64,000 bases of DNA, from assembly GCF_008831285.2 (NCBI RefSeq), contig NC_045143.1:4101503-4165502 (forward strand). Reading direction: 5' to 3'. The stretch's first letter is position 1, and each line of letters begins with the position of its first letter. Shown here in pieces: positions 13,796 through 26,739 of this stretch. The DNA is from Nymphaea colorata. Taxonomy: Eukaryota; Streptophyta; Magnoliopsida; Nymphaeales; Nymphaeaceae. Made by a program: the position numbers and the translations under genes. The notes under the pieces were generated by a model. That model worked only from the letters and a program-made list of their open reading frames with translations, did no database searches and was not told the DNA's origin.

Positions 13796-16700
13796 GCGAC
13801 GATCAGTTGAAGCTTTTTGAAAATAAAAAACAGGAAAGAAGAGGGAAGGAGGAGACGCAAGCAAAAAGATGGTAGCCGTTTCGATATTTCTCTCTCCCTC
13901 TTCCTCTTTCTTTCTCGTCTTCCCCTCCTCGATCGTGTTCAGTCGTTGTTGTACATTTTTTCTCTTTTGCCAGAACGTCTTCTTTTTTCCTTTTGTTCAA
14001 GAGTTAAAAAAAAAAAATGATATTAATTAAGCTTAATTACAGCGGAGAATGTATGCAATTAATTAAGCAAAATAATTATCTGCGGTTAAACTTTGTTCCA
14101 ATTTTTCATTTTTTCGTTTGCTGTGGGACATTAGTGGCGGGCACAGCGGCCACACACTGTAAGCAACGCCGTCTTCTTCCATTTAAAAAATAAAATAAAT
14201 AAATCTTAATAATGAGAAGGTTTCGGGCTCGCGACAATATAGCGCGAGGCACAGCTGCCAGTGAGGATTGAGTGCCTCAGATTACTGTTGTGCCCCCGGA
14301 CAACATTTCATATTCCCCAACCCTTTTCTCCGGGGCGCGTGTTTTGGTAGCGGGGCGTGGCTGTTGACCGTCCATCTTAGGGATCGACGGTTTGAAGGGG
14401 CGGCGTTCCAGTGTACAGTTGGCGGCGTCTAACGGTTAAGCTGAATGGGTTCGGGTCGTGGGTCAAGGTCCACGCTGAGGGTCGGTGTCCGGAGTCGACA
14501 AATGGTACGACTATGACCCCGACGAGATCGGTACTGGATCCGATAAGATCCACGTCTAGCGTGAAAGAAAAGTGGTTGTCGGATCCAGATTCCTAAAGTT
14601 CCCGGTCTGGTTCGTATTTTCTCGTACTGTTTCTCTCGAAACCGCACTCATTACTTGGATCTGGATTTTTGATCGTATGTATATCCAGATTGTATGACAG
14701 TCCATAGCTCCAAAGCCCAGGTGGCCTCCCATTTCGGGTCTGGATCCATTATCCAAGCTTAGCAAAATCGGCAATAAACTGGATCACGACCATACAGAAA
14801 ATTTGACGGGTCCCCTTTCGGGTCTGGACCAACTTTTTTTTTAAAGTACGAAAAACTATTAATAATACAATTAATGCAAGATATCGGAAACGATATTAAG
14901 TTCTTGAATTTGTGGCTGTTTTTTTTTATTATTATTATCTTTCAATCACGAAACACGCTTCAGAACGGATCGCTTCAACTTTAAGAAAGAACGCTTGAAT
15001 TTGGCACTGCAAAACTTAACGTTGCACGCTATTGGATTTTATGGATTAAAATATGTGCAAGTATAATTTAATTAAGCATAAACATGAACTTAACTGGTAG
15101 AACGTCAATTAAAAAAAAAACGTATTATCGTATTTTTCTAATTTATTCTTAAAATAAGAAACTTATGTAAATCATATTCTTTAATAAGTAAATTTAAGAC
15201 AGCATCTACATCTAAAACAAAACAAAAAATATGGGGAGAGTTTGGATGGCAGTATCACCTAACCCAGTTTTGTGAAAATTTAGTTTTACGAAAACCGAGT
15301 TGTTTTAATTTTTGCAAACTTGATTTATTTGATCGTGTGACAAACATTTCTGAATTATCTGATTGTGAAGCTGAGAGGACTCCATTTGAGATATATGAAT
15401 TATCTCACTTTCATGGGCCCGATGGAAGGGTTTTGACTTGAATGTGAGATAGAAACATCGCTTTTTTTAATTTCAAGAAAGAGATACATTCCTTCCCTTT
15501 TTTTATCGTGACAAAAATGGTAGGATTTTAACTGTTAAATTTTCATTTTTGCATGGTAAATCATTACATAAATATATAAATTAATTAATATAGCCAATTA
15601 CTTGTTCCGCTGGCATTAATATTGGCCATTTTGGAGCCACCGAATATATAGATGGAAAATTTTATTTCCTCAGCAGGAAAGATGAAAAAAATTAATCACA
15701 ATAATAATAATAATAATAACAGGATTGCTTGACCAAGGTTATGAGAGTCCCATTCCCCAAGCAAGGGAAATGCGTGACCCTTCCGCTTCTTCAAGTTCTA
15801 TTGGTCAAAGGAAGATTTAAGTTGGGGCTTTACTGTAATTTCAGAAATACGCCCTATAATAAATATTTTTTAGATATGGACCTACCAAAACCATCAAACA
15901 CAACAAGCACTTTGTTCGTTATAGGGCTGCACACAGGTTGAGTTGAGCTCAAGTTTGACCAACTCGAGCTCAAGTTTGACCAACTCGAGCTCGACTTGAC
16001 TCAAAAAAAACTTGAACTGGAACTAAGTTTAAAGTCACTTGAGGGCACTTTCGGTATTTCAAAGTCGTTGCAACATGTAAGACCACACCCTTCCACGACA
16101 TATCGGAAGACGAGGAATGTTATCAGGATCGAGAAAAGAGGAAAAACATAAGGCGTGTTTCTCTCCTTGTGGCTTCTCCAAGCAAGATAGTATCGGCCAC
16201 AAACCGAGACGCTGTTAACCGATACGTGAGTTGGAAAAGCAAGTGCTATTTGTTAGCTGGTTTTACTTTAATAAAAAAAAATTTATATGTATTTAATGAC
16301 TAATTTAAATAAAATTATAAAATCCAGCCAATAGTATGGCCTGATGCGTATCGGCGAGTCGTTCGCATGGTTTTTAAGATCTTCAATGCTTCACGTCCTT
16401 GTCTCCACGGGTGTGCTTGAGACAAAACTGTCCCTGTCCCGTGACAGATTTCCTTTTCTTTTTCTTTCTTTTGTTTTTTTCCCTCCGAGACGTGACGCCT
16501 ACGCTGTAAGCAGTTTCGATTCACGTGGTATTCAGCCTTTACGGAATTTGACTTAAAATTGTATGAATTGGAATTGGTTGAAACTCAAATAGAAATAAAA
16601 ATATATATAAAAAAACGTCAGATCCATAAAAATATATATAAAATAATTTGTTGTTATTCTCCCTCGTATTTGTCAAAAGCTGGATCTGAAAAAAAGTCTG

Positions 16701-18294
16701 ATTAAGAAAAAAATTTTGATTAAAAAATCAGATTGGATTTGAATCTAGAAAATAATTGTTTCAAAATAAGCATTTGATCAGATTTAGATTCCGGTTCAAT
16801 TTCAAATAAATAACTTACATTCAATATCTATATATTTTGGAAGACGGTAAAATAGAATTCATATTCAGACATGCAAATAAAAGTCTAGAATTAGATTGTG
16901 GGTTTCAAAATCAAAGCCGGGTATGATATTCCATTTTTGTAACGAACCCTATTCTGGATCCTCAAAAGAATAACTTAAACGGTGAGGAAAAAACGTGTAT
17001 AGGCAAGAAAAAAAAGATAGGTATAATACCGCAAAGTTGTATATTTCGTGAATAAAATGAGAAAATCTTGGTAAATTTTTAAAAATTTTAAAACATTTAA
17101 GAAATCCTAAAAAATATAAAAAAAATGCAAAAAAAAGGTATAATACGTGTTTTTTCATGTTTTTTATTTTTGACTTTTTTTTTAAAGATGCGTTTTGTAC
17201 GGGCATTATACTATGTTTTGCCATATTATACACGTCTTTTTCCAATAAAACACATTTTTTGTGAGAGTGCTTAGAAGATCTAGTGAGAGCCGCTCCATTC
17301 TTTTGGATCTTGGAGCGTTGTTCTTACTTTTTCAAACCACGGGAATCCTAAGGTTTTCAGAGATTTTCAGTACCATGCTTATTCTTGCACATTTCAAAAA
17401 TTAATTTCATGTTTGAAAGTGAATAATTGATAGTTATTTATAGGTTAGAAGAGGAGATCTCCAATCCAAAAAAACCTAAGCTTCCATCCAAACCCTTGTT
17501 TCCATACAGGTTCTTTGGAACCAGTAATACAAGGGCAAGGAATTGAATCAAATCTGTGTAACTGCTGTCCACCCATAAACTCACCTAAATCGAGTGCGAG
17601 TTAAGTTTTCTTTTTTTTAAAAAAAAAAAATACATACAAAAACAATCAAGCAATGTGAAAAACATTAAAAATATTTTTTTAAATAATAAAAAGTGAACAT
17701 CAGTCAATAAATCAAATCAATTTGCCATCCATTCGATTCAAATCGGCAGTTTTGCGACACTAATTTTATCGATAAATACTTAATTTAAATTGGAGGTAAG
17801 AGAGGACGCCGGTGAGTAGTTAGATGTATTAAACAATTGAGCAAGAAATTTTCTCCTCAAATCACATATGGTATGTCACATATTATATAAGTTACTTCCA
17901 GCTCTTTAAATATAACGGCAGCAAGAATAATTATTGGTGTTTTTGAAAACTATGTAGTTCTATATTCTAATTGAAGTTTTTTTTTATTTTTCTGTTGATT
18001 AACTAAATAAGCAAAAAATGAAACGCGGGACAATTGGTAGTTATTATACGGGTTTTCCTTATCTTGCAACTATTTGTTCCTTTTTTTTTAAGTTAAAAAC
18101 TTTAAATTTATTAAAATGATTTACAAAACGTATACGTCTTATAATTCTACTATCATTTCGTCAATGAACTTATACGGTTCAAATCGGCCAATAAAATACT
18201 GTCCTGGGATTAAGGCATGCTTGAAGAGGACAATTAATACCAAGAAAAAATTAAGGCCGCAAAGTTGGTGAAAGTTGCCAGGGTCGTCTTTCTA
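13796..18294. other. intergenic DNA upstream of the myosin gene
   Basis: AT-rich, with no credible gene. It holds an AAT microsatellite (15,699-15,719), a 21-bp perfect tandem pair at 15,945-15,986 (gagctcaagtttgaccaact plus c, twice), and poly(T)/poly(A) runs. At 16,680-16,880 there is degenerate gattcggat/aatccgatc-type sequence that recurs elsewhere in the window. Myosin promoter elements should lie near 13.8-14.3 kb, but no TATA box was assigned. Confidence 0.6.
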
Positions 18295-18297
18295 TAA

Positions 18298-20378
18298 GGG
18301 TGCGTTTGATGCACAAGGAAGAATTTAACGTGGTAAATTTACCATGGTAAATTTTTCTGGAAAAAAAAAACAGGATGAAATTTAACTTTCTTCCGATTTG
18401 AGGTCATGTTTCATGGACCGGAAGAATTTAACCTGGTAAATTTAACCATGTTTGATGCACATGATAGAAAATTTAAGGGACTTTTTTTAAAAATGAAATA
18501 AGTTGTATGACAACATTGCGGCCTTCAAGAAAAACTCAACTCAACAATAAATAAAAAACATCCAAGCCATTGACACATATGACTTAAAGATTTCATCTAA
18601 CATGGTGATGACTTAAATAACACGTTCTGGATATTATTCACAATGTTGTTTGTAACCTGAAAATCGTTGCATATTGGAAACCAACGGCAAATGAGATCAA
18701 GTGTAACTGTGTAAGGCGTAAGAATGAGATTTGAAGTCACGTAAACAGACTCAATCAAAGTCATTGCATATTGGAAAAATACATAAACAGCCATCAATGT
18801 TGTTTGCAGCCCTTTCATACAAGCAATCGATCCATAATATTTCTATAAGGTACCTCAATATAGTCATTCTATACTGGGTAGACTTCAATACACTTGTTGA
18901 TTGGGTCATACCAAACCCGCTTGTATTTAAAATTTCTTTGATGACTGTCAAGTTTGGTTTTGATTACTTCAATTTGTTTTTTATTTTCTTTTTACTGGAT
19001 TCTGGATCGAATTTGTCTATCATGCCTTTTTCAATTGCTGTATACGCTTTGGACTTCAATCATCCACCAGATTTCATACCAAGGATGTGTGATTGCTCCA
19101 CAAGAAGTTGGACTAAATAGTCTATTTGCGCTTCAGTCCACATAAGATTCTCCCTCGATGGACTACTGTCTTCCATGGTAATAATAACTTAGACAATATT
19201 TCTTGACAACTAGATATTTGAGTTTGAAGAATCTTGCATAACATGAACCAAAGAAAGACACAAATGAATGATCAACAAAAAAAAATGGAGGAGCCGTAAA
19301 ACACATATCATATATCAAGACAATGGAACGAAGGTGATGAACGCTCATATAATAACATCAACATCCAAAATGGAGAATTAACTAAAATAACATCCAGCAC
19401 AGTGATGAACACTCAGAATACAAATAACACTTATATTGAAATTTCTTGCTTATAGTTGGCATACTCACATTTTTTCACTTATAATACCCAGTTTGGAGTT
19501 TATTTCCATTTCATATTGAAATACTCAGTGTGAACGGCAGACCAGCCGAACTGTCAAGCTCAAGGAGTGCTAAAACTTCATCTACTGAGTACTCTCAGTA
19601 GATTTCAAGTAGGTAAGAAATGAATGGTGAGAAGAGAATATAATCCCCTGCATTAGTGGAACTAACCAGTGAAAAAGAGAATGCATCATCTCTGAGAAAT
19701 GTATAAACTATAAAGTGCCATCAACATCCGGCAAAGCCTTCTATGCTCTGCTAAAATCGCAACAAAGGGGATTTGAGAAATACCATAAGTTGAGAAAACG
19801 AAGGCAATAGCAACAGCAACGGCGGATCGAAGGAGCTGCGACCGTGGCGTTGGCGGATGCTGCCATGTCTTCCCTGCCGGCTAGATGCCAGAAAAGAATA
19901 TATTAGGGCAACAGATAAAGGGAGAAAAGGAGTGAGCAGAGAGAAAGGGAAAAAGAGAAAGGGAGATGCCATAGAACCTGCGAGCGAGAAGGCGATTTCT
20001 GTGCGACGGTGATTAGGGCACTGATTTGGGAGAAGACAAGGGCATCAAGAGCAAGAGAGAAAGGGGGGAAGATCACCGGCAGAGGAGCGGAGCAGCGGTG
20101 GTGAGTGCGGCGACGGTGGGAGCGGCCTCTGGTGCGACAGTGAGAAGGCGACAGGGTGATTTCTGTTCGAGCGAGGAGGAGCTGCGGGCGGAGGGAGGAA
20201 ATGAGGGGAAAGGGAGTCGAGCGCGGCGGGGGGGGAGGGCGTCGAGCGGGTGAAATTCCACCCTCTCGAAAGTCCGCTCCCATTTTACGTTAAATGGGGT
20301 GAATTTCACCCCGTTTGATGCAGTTTTAGTCGGGCGTTTCAGAAAAAAATGAGTTCAACCGGGCAATCAAACGCCACC
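18298..20378 (-). mobile_element. PIF/Harbinger-type DNA transposon, non-autonomous or decayed (2.08 kb)
   Basis: The left end reads GGGTGCGTTTGAT and the right end, reverse-complemented, reads GGTGGCGTTTGAT (11 of 13 bases match). Both ends are flanked by the trinucleotide TAA (18,295-18,297 and 20,379-20,381), the 3-bp target duplication expected of the PIF/Harbinger superfamily. Inside is a decayed minus-strand ORF similar to the Myb/SANT-like protein that Harbinger elements carry beside their transposase. No DDE transposase was recognised. The right part is GC-rich with GA-rich runs. The left 180 bp contains repeated gaagaatttaac.tggtaa motifs near the end, so the terminus may itself be duplicated or nested. 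Confidence 0.75.
18800..19145 (-). pseudogene. decayed Myb/SANT-like (Myb_DNA-bind_3 type) ORF of a Harbinger element
   Basis: The minus-strand translation reads WTEAQIDYLVQLLVEQSH, then KSKAYTAIEKGMIDKF, KKIKNKLK, SKPNLTVIKEILNTSGFG and, after a frame change, DPINKCIEVYP and NDYIEVPYRNIMDRL. The order W.., K..KNKLK.LK, L..SGFGWD matches the trihelix/Myb-like domain that binds the ends of Harbinger transposons. In-frame stops interrupt it at a Gly-Gly-stop and a Lys-stop, with one more in the shifted frame. It therefore cannot encode the full protein, and its domain is known from the family rather than from any search here. Confidence 0.7.
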
Positions 20379-20381
20379 TAA

Positions 20382-21615
20382 GAGTGTAGCGAATATCGGT
20401 TGGCGATGCCGAACAAGCTGACCCAAAAAAATAAATTGGAAAAGCGTATCCTAAAATATTTTAAAAAAGAAAAAAAATTACAAATGGGCTCTCCTGTTAT
20501 GTACCTGACTGCTATCTTTGTTTGGGGGAGGAAACTTCTACTCGCATCTCGCTCACCCGAAAGTGAACTCCATCCACTACAACATTTGGGGTCAGCTCGG
20601 CGCAATTTTGACGCCAGTGAACATGAGCATCGGTGCTACTTAGCGTCAATATTGGGTGGATACTTACTTATAGAAGCTTCGATTTTTCATGGTTATTTCA
20701 ATTGTTGGTTCCGTTTATGCATGGTGAAATGAGCATTGAAATTGTCTTAGCTCCTGACAATAAAAAAGTTTCATTGGGACATATGAATTTTATGAAGTTT
20801 TCGCTCAGTTATTTCAACTACATTGAATGACCTTTGGAATTGGTCTCGAAGTCGATGAATCACATTTAATAATGTTTTCCATCCCCTTTTCTTTTATTGA
20901 TTTTGTATTTTCCCTTATTCTCTTGTTCGTTACATCGATCAGACAATCTCTTCCGCTGGATTGTTTTCAATCCAATATGATGTACAAGTTATGACCAGAA
21001 CTTTTTATTCTTCCAGATTATGTGGATCCACACCGTTCATCATCGGGATTCATGTCGACCGTCCACAGCTTGGCAATTCTTAGATAATGAATTGGGTTCA
21101 AATTCATCTGTTTACTGCATTTTCTCTTTGTTTTTGACAAGAAAGATCACTCTGAAAATGGAAAATCTAATGAGCTGATTAATTAACTCACTTAACATAG
21201 CTTCTCAGGCAGCGGCGATATCCTTGTATTATATTCGCCGCCGGATCGAAGCTGATATTTGACGCCGAAGAGGCTAAAAATAAACAGTCATCATTGATTC
21301 ATTAAAATAAATAATCATCATTATTTCATTCCAACATAGTTACTTGTTCTAATTCCAGTGCACTTTTTTTCCTTTTACATTTCATGATCCGCCAAAAGAA
21401 AAAAAAACAATAAAAAAAGTTAAAGAAACAAGCCAATTGGCTTGATTGTTTGTATGATTGAATGTGCAGAAACTTTGATCAACCTGTTTGTGACTCCATT
21501 GGGAGCTTGGATTGAGTAAGAAGATGATGTAGCACCGAGAAAGAGGGAAAATGATGAAAATTTTGAAGAGATAAAGAGAAAAAAATGGTGGTGGCGGCTA
21601 CCCACAAGTTAGGAG
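20382..21615. other. intergenic DNA and probable 3' UTR of the receptor-like kinase
   Basis: No gene was recognised. The part nearest 21,615 should carry the kinase 3' UTR, since that gene runs on the minus strand. AT-rich, with several poly(A)/poly(T) runs. Confidence 0.5.
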
Positions 21616-22962
21616 CTACCGACCAATCACAGCCGACAATTCAACGGAGAAGGAGGCGGCCTGCGGCAATCCTGCAGAGGACCCTCCGCTGCTGGAAGCG
21701 TTTTGCCGTTGGTCAATGTGGGGATAGTCGTCGTCTTCGTCGTCGGCCAAGAGGTCGGCGACGCTCATATCGGGCTCCGGCGGCCGGTCGATGCGCGCGC
21801 GGCCCTGCAGCATCTCCACCACGAGCGACATGGAGGGCCTGAGTCTCGGCTTCTCCTGGATGCACCACAGCGCCACGTTCACGAGCGTCGTCACCTGCCG
21901 CTCGTCGACGCTTGCGCTCGGCAGCCTCTGGTCCACCACCTCCATCAGCTTCCCTTCCCTCAGATTCTGCATCACGATCTTGGGGAAGATGGACCACCTC
22001 CGCCCCCCGCTGTTCCCCTCGCCGTTTCTCACGGCGACCACGTTCCTTCGGCCGCCGACGAGCTCCAGCAGCACCATCCCGTAGCTGTAGACGTCGCACT
22101 TCTCGGAGATTCCGTTCTCCAGGAGCCACTCCGGCGCCAGGTACCCCTTCGTTCCCCTCACCGTCGTCACAATTTGGCTCTCGTCCCTCCCCATGAGCTT
22201 CGACAGCCCAAAATCGGTAACCCGCGCTTGGAAGCAGTCATCCAGGAGGATGTTTTCCGGCTTGACGTCGAGATGGAGGATCTTCTTCCGGCAGTCCTCG
22301 TGGAGGTAGGCGAGCGCCTTCGCGACGTCGACGGCGACGGCGAAGCGCGTGTCCATGGGCAGAACTCGCCGGAGGGCGTTCCGGCCCTCGCCTGGGAAGA
22401 TCCATGTGTCGAGCGAGCCGTTGGGGATGAACTCGTACACCAGCAGCCGGTGGCCGTTCTCCAAGCAGTACCCCAAAAGCCGAACGAGGTTTATGTGCTG
22501 GACGGAGGCGATCGCCATGACCTCCGATTGGAAGTCCTTCTGCCCGTGCTCCGACCCGTGGATTCTCTTTACGGCGACCGGGGAGCCGTCGTCGAGGATG
22601 CCCTTGAAGACGGAGGCGGAAGCGCCCCTCCCGAGTAAGGCACTGAAATTGTCGGTGGCGTCCTGCAGGGCGCGGTAGCGGAACTTGGTGGGGAGGCCGG
22701 CGACCTTGCGGAGGAAGCTGTACTCCACACGGAGGCGGTGCTCGTTCTCGACGACGGACTCCATGAGGCGCCGCTGCCGGCGTCGCTCCTTCACGGAGCG
22801 GACGATGATCCAACTGAACAGGATGATCTGGGCAGCCCAGTCGACGGCGGCGATGGCGAAGAAGGTGGTGGTGGCACCGAGGTAGACGCGGAGGACGATG
22901 ACGGCGACCAGCAGTACGATCAGAGCCAAAGACACCAAGATCGTGAAGGCCTTGTTGCCCAT
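21616..22962 (-). CDS. receptor-like protein kinase, At5g20050-like, intronless
   Basis: Membrane-anchored Ser/Thr kinase of 448 residues in one exon. The hydrophobic segment at residues 6-28, and a second at about 33-54, anchor it; there is almost no extracellular domain. The kinase domain spans about 107-385: glycine loop GRGASASVF (111-119), lysine 132 in VAVKRI, catalytic HLDVKPEN (230-237, D232), DFG (250-252) and APE (276-278). The residue before the catalytic Asp is Leu, so it is a non-RD kinase, a type often linked to immune or developmental signalling. The third glycine of the loop is alanine. The juxtamembrane RVEYSFLRKVAGLPTKF and the GISEKCDVYSYGMVLLE segment closely match what I recall of Arabidopsis At5g20050. 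The C-terminus has an acidic DDEDDDY patch and a Ser-rich tail. The exon is strongly GC-rich, which creates long antisense shadow ORFs. Confidence 0.93.
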   Translation of the reverse strand: MGNKAFTILVSLALIVLLVAVIVLRVYLGATTTFFAIAAVDWAAQIILFSWIIVRSVKERRRQRRLMESVVENEHRLRVEYSFLRKVAGLPTKFRYRALQDATDNFSALLGRGASASVFKGILDDGSPVAVKRIHGSEHGQKDFQSEVMAIASVQHINLVRLLGYCLENGHRLLVYEFIPNGSLDTWIFPGEGRNALRRVLPMDTRFAVAVDVAKALAYLHEDCRKKILHLDVKPENILLDDCFQARVTDFGLSKLMGRDESQIVTTVRGTKGYLAPEWLLENGISEKCDVYSYGMVLLELVGGRRNVVAVRNGEGNSGGRRWSIFPKIVMQNLREGKLMEVVDQRLPSASVDERQVTTLVNVALWCIQEKPRLRPSMSLVVEMLQGRARIDRPPEPDMSVADLLADDEDDDYPHIDQRQNASSSGGSSAGLPQAASFSVELSAVIGR

Positions 22963-25046
22963 CGACGGGGGGAGAAAACGAAGAAGAAGAAACGCAGCGG
23001 CAGAGCTTCTTCCTCACATTGTACTGAAAGCGAAAAAAATTTTGGACCTCCTCTTTTCTCATTTTCTTTTCAAGAATATCTTGGAAATTTGGGGATTGAC
23101 TTTCAGTGTCGTTTACTTTTCAAATCGCGTCTTTGTTAATCTCTGGTTCTTTAATCATATGAAAACGATGGAAATGGAAACCCTGGAACATGAAACACAG
23201 AATTTTTTAGATAAATAGACATATTAACTCATAAGACATGGTTTTGGGATTCAAACTTTTTGGTTTCAATTTTTTCGGTGACACTCCATTAAAGGGTATA
23301 CTGTATCTCACCTAAGCTCCAACAGTGTGGACAGAGAAATTGAAAGGGAAACATTTGGATATTCTTGAAGTCGGGGTGAACAAAGAAACAAGGCAAATAT
23401 GCTATTATGCAATGAACAATACGGACAATAAAATGGACTGCATCGAATAAGGTGCGCAATAAAAGTTGGAATTCATGGAGCCAACAACCTCCCGTCTGTT
23501 TCATAACTTTTTTTTTTTGAGTGGTAGGTCGTAATCTTCTTGCTCATTCACAAAGCCTTGATCTTTTAAAAATAACTTTTAAATAAAGTTAAAATCTTTC
23601 TTTCTTTCTGAATTTATACGTTGCATTTAATCGATGGGAATGCATAGTCAAATGAAAAAAAAAAAAAAAAAAAACTCAAACCTTTTGTTTTATCCTTATG
23701 TTGGGCTTCTCCAATACAAGGAACTCACACTTTTCTTTTGTTTGTTTTAGTTAGGGCAGTTGGTGCATCAAGAATGACTAGCGTTAAAAACTATTAGATA
23801 ATTAATGCTAATACGAGGAAGAATGCAACCAAATAAAATAAAGATCAGAAATGAAAAAGTTCCTTTCACCTTCGAAGGCTACGACAATCCAACTTTTTGG
23901 AGGATTTCGTTTGATTCTCCGCAATGACAGCTGGTAAGAGGTTAGTTGTTGGTTTGATTTCCCTATCGATAAACTAAAGCAAACATAACCCGTGAGCACA
24001 GGGACGAACCCAGGGGCTGCATCGCCCTACAAAAAAAAATTATATGTAAATTTTAAAAAAATTTACTTGTTTCATATAAAAAGTTTGAAAAATGAGGTTT
24101 CGGCCCTTGTAAAATTTAAAAACTTTAATTCGGTGTCATCGAGTAAGCGACAAAGTCTCTTAACCTGAGTATGGTTTCTGGAGTCGCAAACCATAAGTAA
24201 TGCAACTTGGTGGCTTCCAACTACTTAAACGGTGATAGTAGATGGGACTGATGATACTAAATGAGATGAAAAGGGATATAACCGAATATCCCTGCCTCTT
24301 CAGATTGGTGATAAAGGCTCTCTGTTTCCCTTCATGAATCCATAATGCTAAAATCTTTAGTAGATTAAAGAGATCCACTAATGAGATTCGGATCCCAGGA
24401 CACTCAAATATCCATATCTGAACCAATTGCAGCCAAATGACTTTAATTTTGAATCAGGTTAGCACAATTGCCAGGGAAAAGGTCTGAGACCGATCTATTG
24501 TCTCATTCAAACACGGTGGACCCTCCCAAATACACCTTCCCCCATTTCGAAGGGTTTGGCTTCTCCATACAAGAAAAAGTGGAAGTGGCGGTCACGAGAC
24601 GGGGCATCTCGAATCTCCTTGACAATTCAAACACACCCCTAGTCAGGAGCAGCGTTATCTTTAAAATCGGTCTGTGAAACCATGCAATTCAGGTGAGCCA
24701 GTCGCAAATCAGCTAAAGATATTTAAAGATTAATTTTTAGAAAATAAAAGTTATGAAAAATAATTAAAAATTTATAATTTCGAAATAATTTTCAAAAGTA
24801 ATTGATATTGACAAGTGGCACTCCCAAATCAGCCATAATATCAAATGGGTTTGCCGAATATTCGATTTGGATAGCCCGATTCAGGTAGATTAGGACCCAT
24901 TTTAGTACAATTATACAATAATAGATGCTCATGAAGATAATAGTCTTCATGGTTGTTGAGGAATATTTAATGGCATTCATTTATGATCAGCAGCCTCATC
25001 TTCTACTACATGACTAAGGCAATTGCTCACACTAGTTCACAAAATT

Positions 25047-25092
<46 letters not shown>

Positions 25093-26006
25093 ATATTTCA
25101 TTATTTTTTAGATTTTTTATTTTTTCTTTATTTATTATTATTATTTTTTACATAACTAAAATTTTTTGACTCCGCCACTACAACAACAGACAGATTCATG
25201 GGATTGCATTTTAAGAAGTTGAAGGAGTCAGGTTGAATTCACACCATGATTGGATTCTTTGACATAAACTAATAGGTACATACCTAACCTTAAAAAGGGG
25301 TAGTGCTGGTCATATTTATACGTTCAAATATATTCTTGCATCAACTTGTTCAGCAAAAGTATTGAAAACGATTGGGTGAATTGAAGTGGATTAATTCGAA
25401 TCATATGTGGAATCCAGCCAAATTTAAAACTACATGTCTATGTTAAAAAAAACAGATAAAAATGGAAAGTCAGAAAACATATGAAAGACATTAGTACTAA
25501 TGATAATATTAAAATGTGATGACCTCTTCTTGAATTTGACCATGTGATGTGATTAAAGTTTACTGTAATAAATGGAGACTAAGTTGCCACATTCTTCCAC
25601 CAGAGGCTTTCAATTTCTTTGGTAATCGTTAGTAAAATAACTCATCCAAGTCAGAGAGGGCAGCCGGCGGCCGCCGGTTATTTCGCCTAACACAGCTTTC
25701 GATTTGTGTCTTTATTTGTTATAAACAGACAATCGTCCTCCCCATCAACAGACCACTGCACAAGACGATCTTTCCAATCCAGCATTGAATAAAAAGAAGG
25801 CGTTCATGCTTGGCTGCCTCAGAAGCGATCGTGGCGCTGCTCCTATTGCTTCCTCTCCATCTCACAATCCTTCTCTCATCTTTTCGTCTTTCATTGCTGC
25901 GTCATTGGAAAAATTGAATGATCTTAATTCGCTGTGGCAAGAGAAATGCAAAAGTTACAAGTATGAGATTCATGCATGGAAAATGGTTACTTCTGCGGCC
26001 AGATTG

Positions 26007-26021
26007 CTGTTGTTGTTGTTG

Positions 26022-26056
<35 letters not shown>
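26007..26056. repeat. GTT and GT microsatellite
   Basis: A short run of gtt units passes directly into about 16 gt units. It creates Cys-Val and Thr-His shadow ORFs that are not genes. Confidence 0.95.
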
Positions 26057-26060
<4 letters not shown>

Positions 26061-26652
26061 TTTTTTTAATTTTTCACTGGAAGCTAAAGTAGCAATCAAT
26101 ATTGCGTAAGAAAGCATGGGCAGCAAATATTATTGCTGCCATCAATATTCGTGATTGCCTTCTTTAAATTAGAATTCTGACATCTTATATTACTTCTGTT
26201 TACATAGTTTTTTAACATATCGCAGGGGCAGAGACGTAATTTATGAAGAAATAAAATTTATGCTGATTTTTTAAAAATAAAGGTTATAAAATTAAGTTTA
26301 TAAATGGGTCCCCGTCCAAGACTTAATACTTTGTGAAAAATATGAATAGGACTCTCGGAAATTGGCACTGCCACTGGCATGTTGAATGTCTACATGCATT
26401 CCAAAATGATAGAAAAAATGAACTGAATGCAGAAATTATGGATCTTAACTGGGTATGAACTTAGATTGGCCCCAGTTCAATATAAAGTTTTATTTTTTGT
26501 TGGATTCGAATCGGGTATACTTTTAAGCATATACTTTTTTCTGGATATTGACATATTCATATTTGAATTTGAATTCGAATACGAAAAAAAAAAAAATCAT
26601 ATCTGAATTTGAATCCAAAATCCGATCTCACAATCTGAATCCGATTCGTAAC

Positions 26653-26739
26653 AATTTTTTACGTTTATATCTGAATCTGAATTCAAAGTTTCAACCAATT
26701 TTTACGTTTATATCTGAATCTGAATTCAAAGTTTCAACC
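26653..26739. repeat. tandem pair of a 43-44-bp unit
   Basis: The unit acgtttatatctgaatctga followed by attcaaagtttcaacc occurs twice in tandem with one length difference in the T run. It lies in the gaatccgat-rich degenerate repeat tract. Confidence 0.85.

Noticed and set aside
19903-20283. 126-codon Arg/Pro/Ser-rich ORF inside the Harbinger element
   Set aside because: Low-complexity translation of GC-rich DNA; overlaps open frames on the other strand; no domain.
21703-22638. Long plus-strand ORF (311 codons) and other ORFs over the kinase
   Set aside because: Antisense shadows of the GC-rich kinase exon; low-complexity His/Arg/Pro-rich translation, no domain.
25785-26069. 94-codon plus-strand ORF
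   Set aside because: Runs into a GT microsatellite and has no recognisable domain or splice context.
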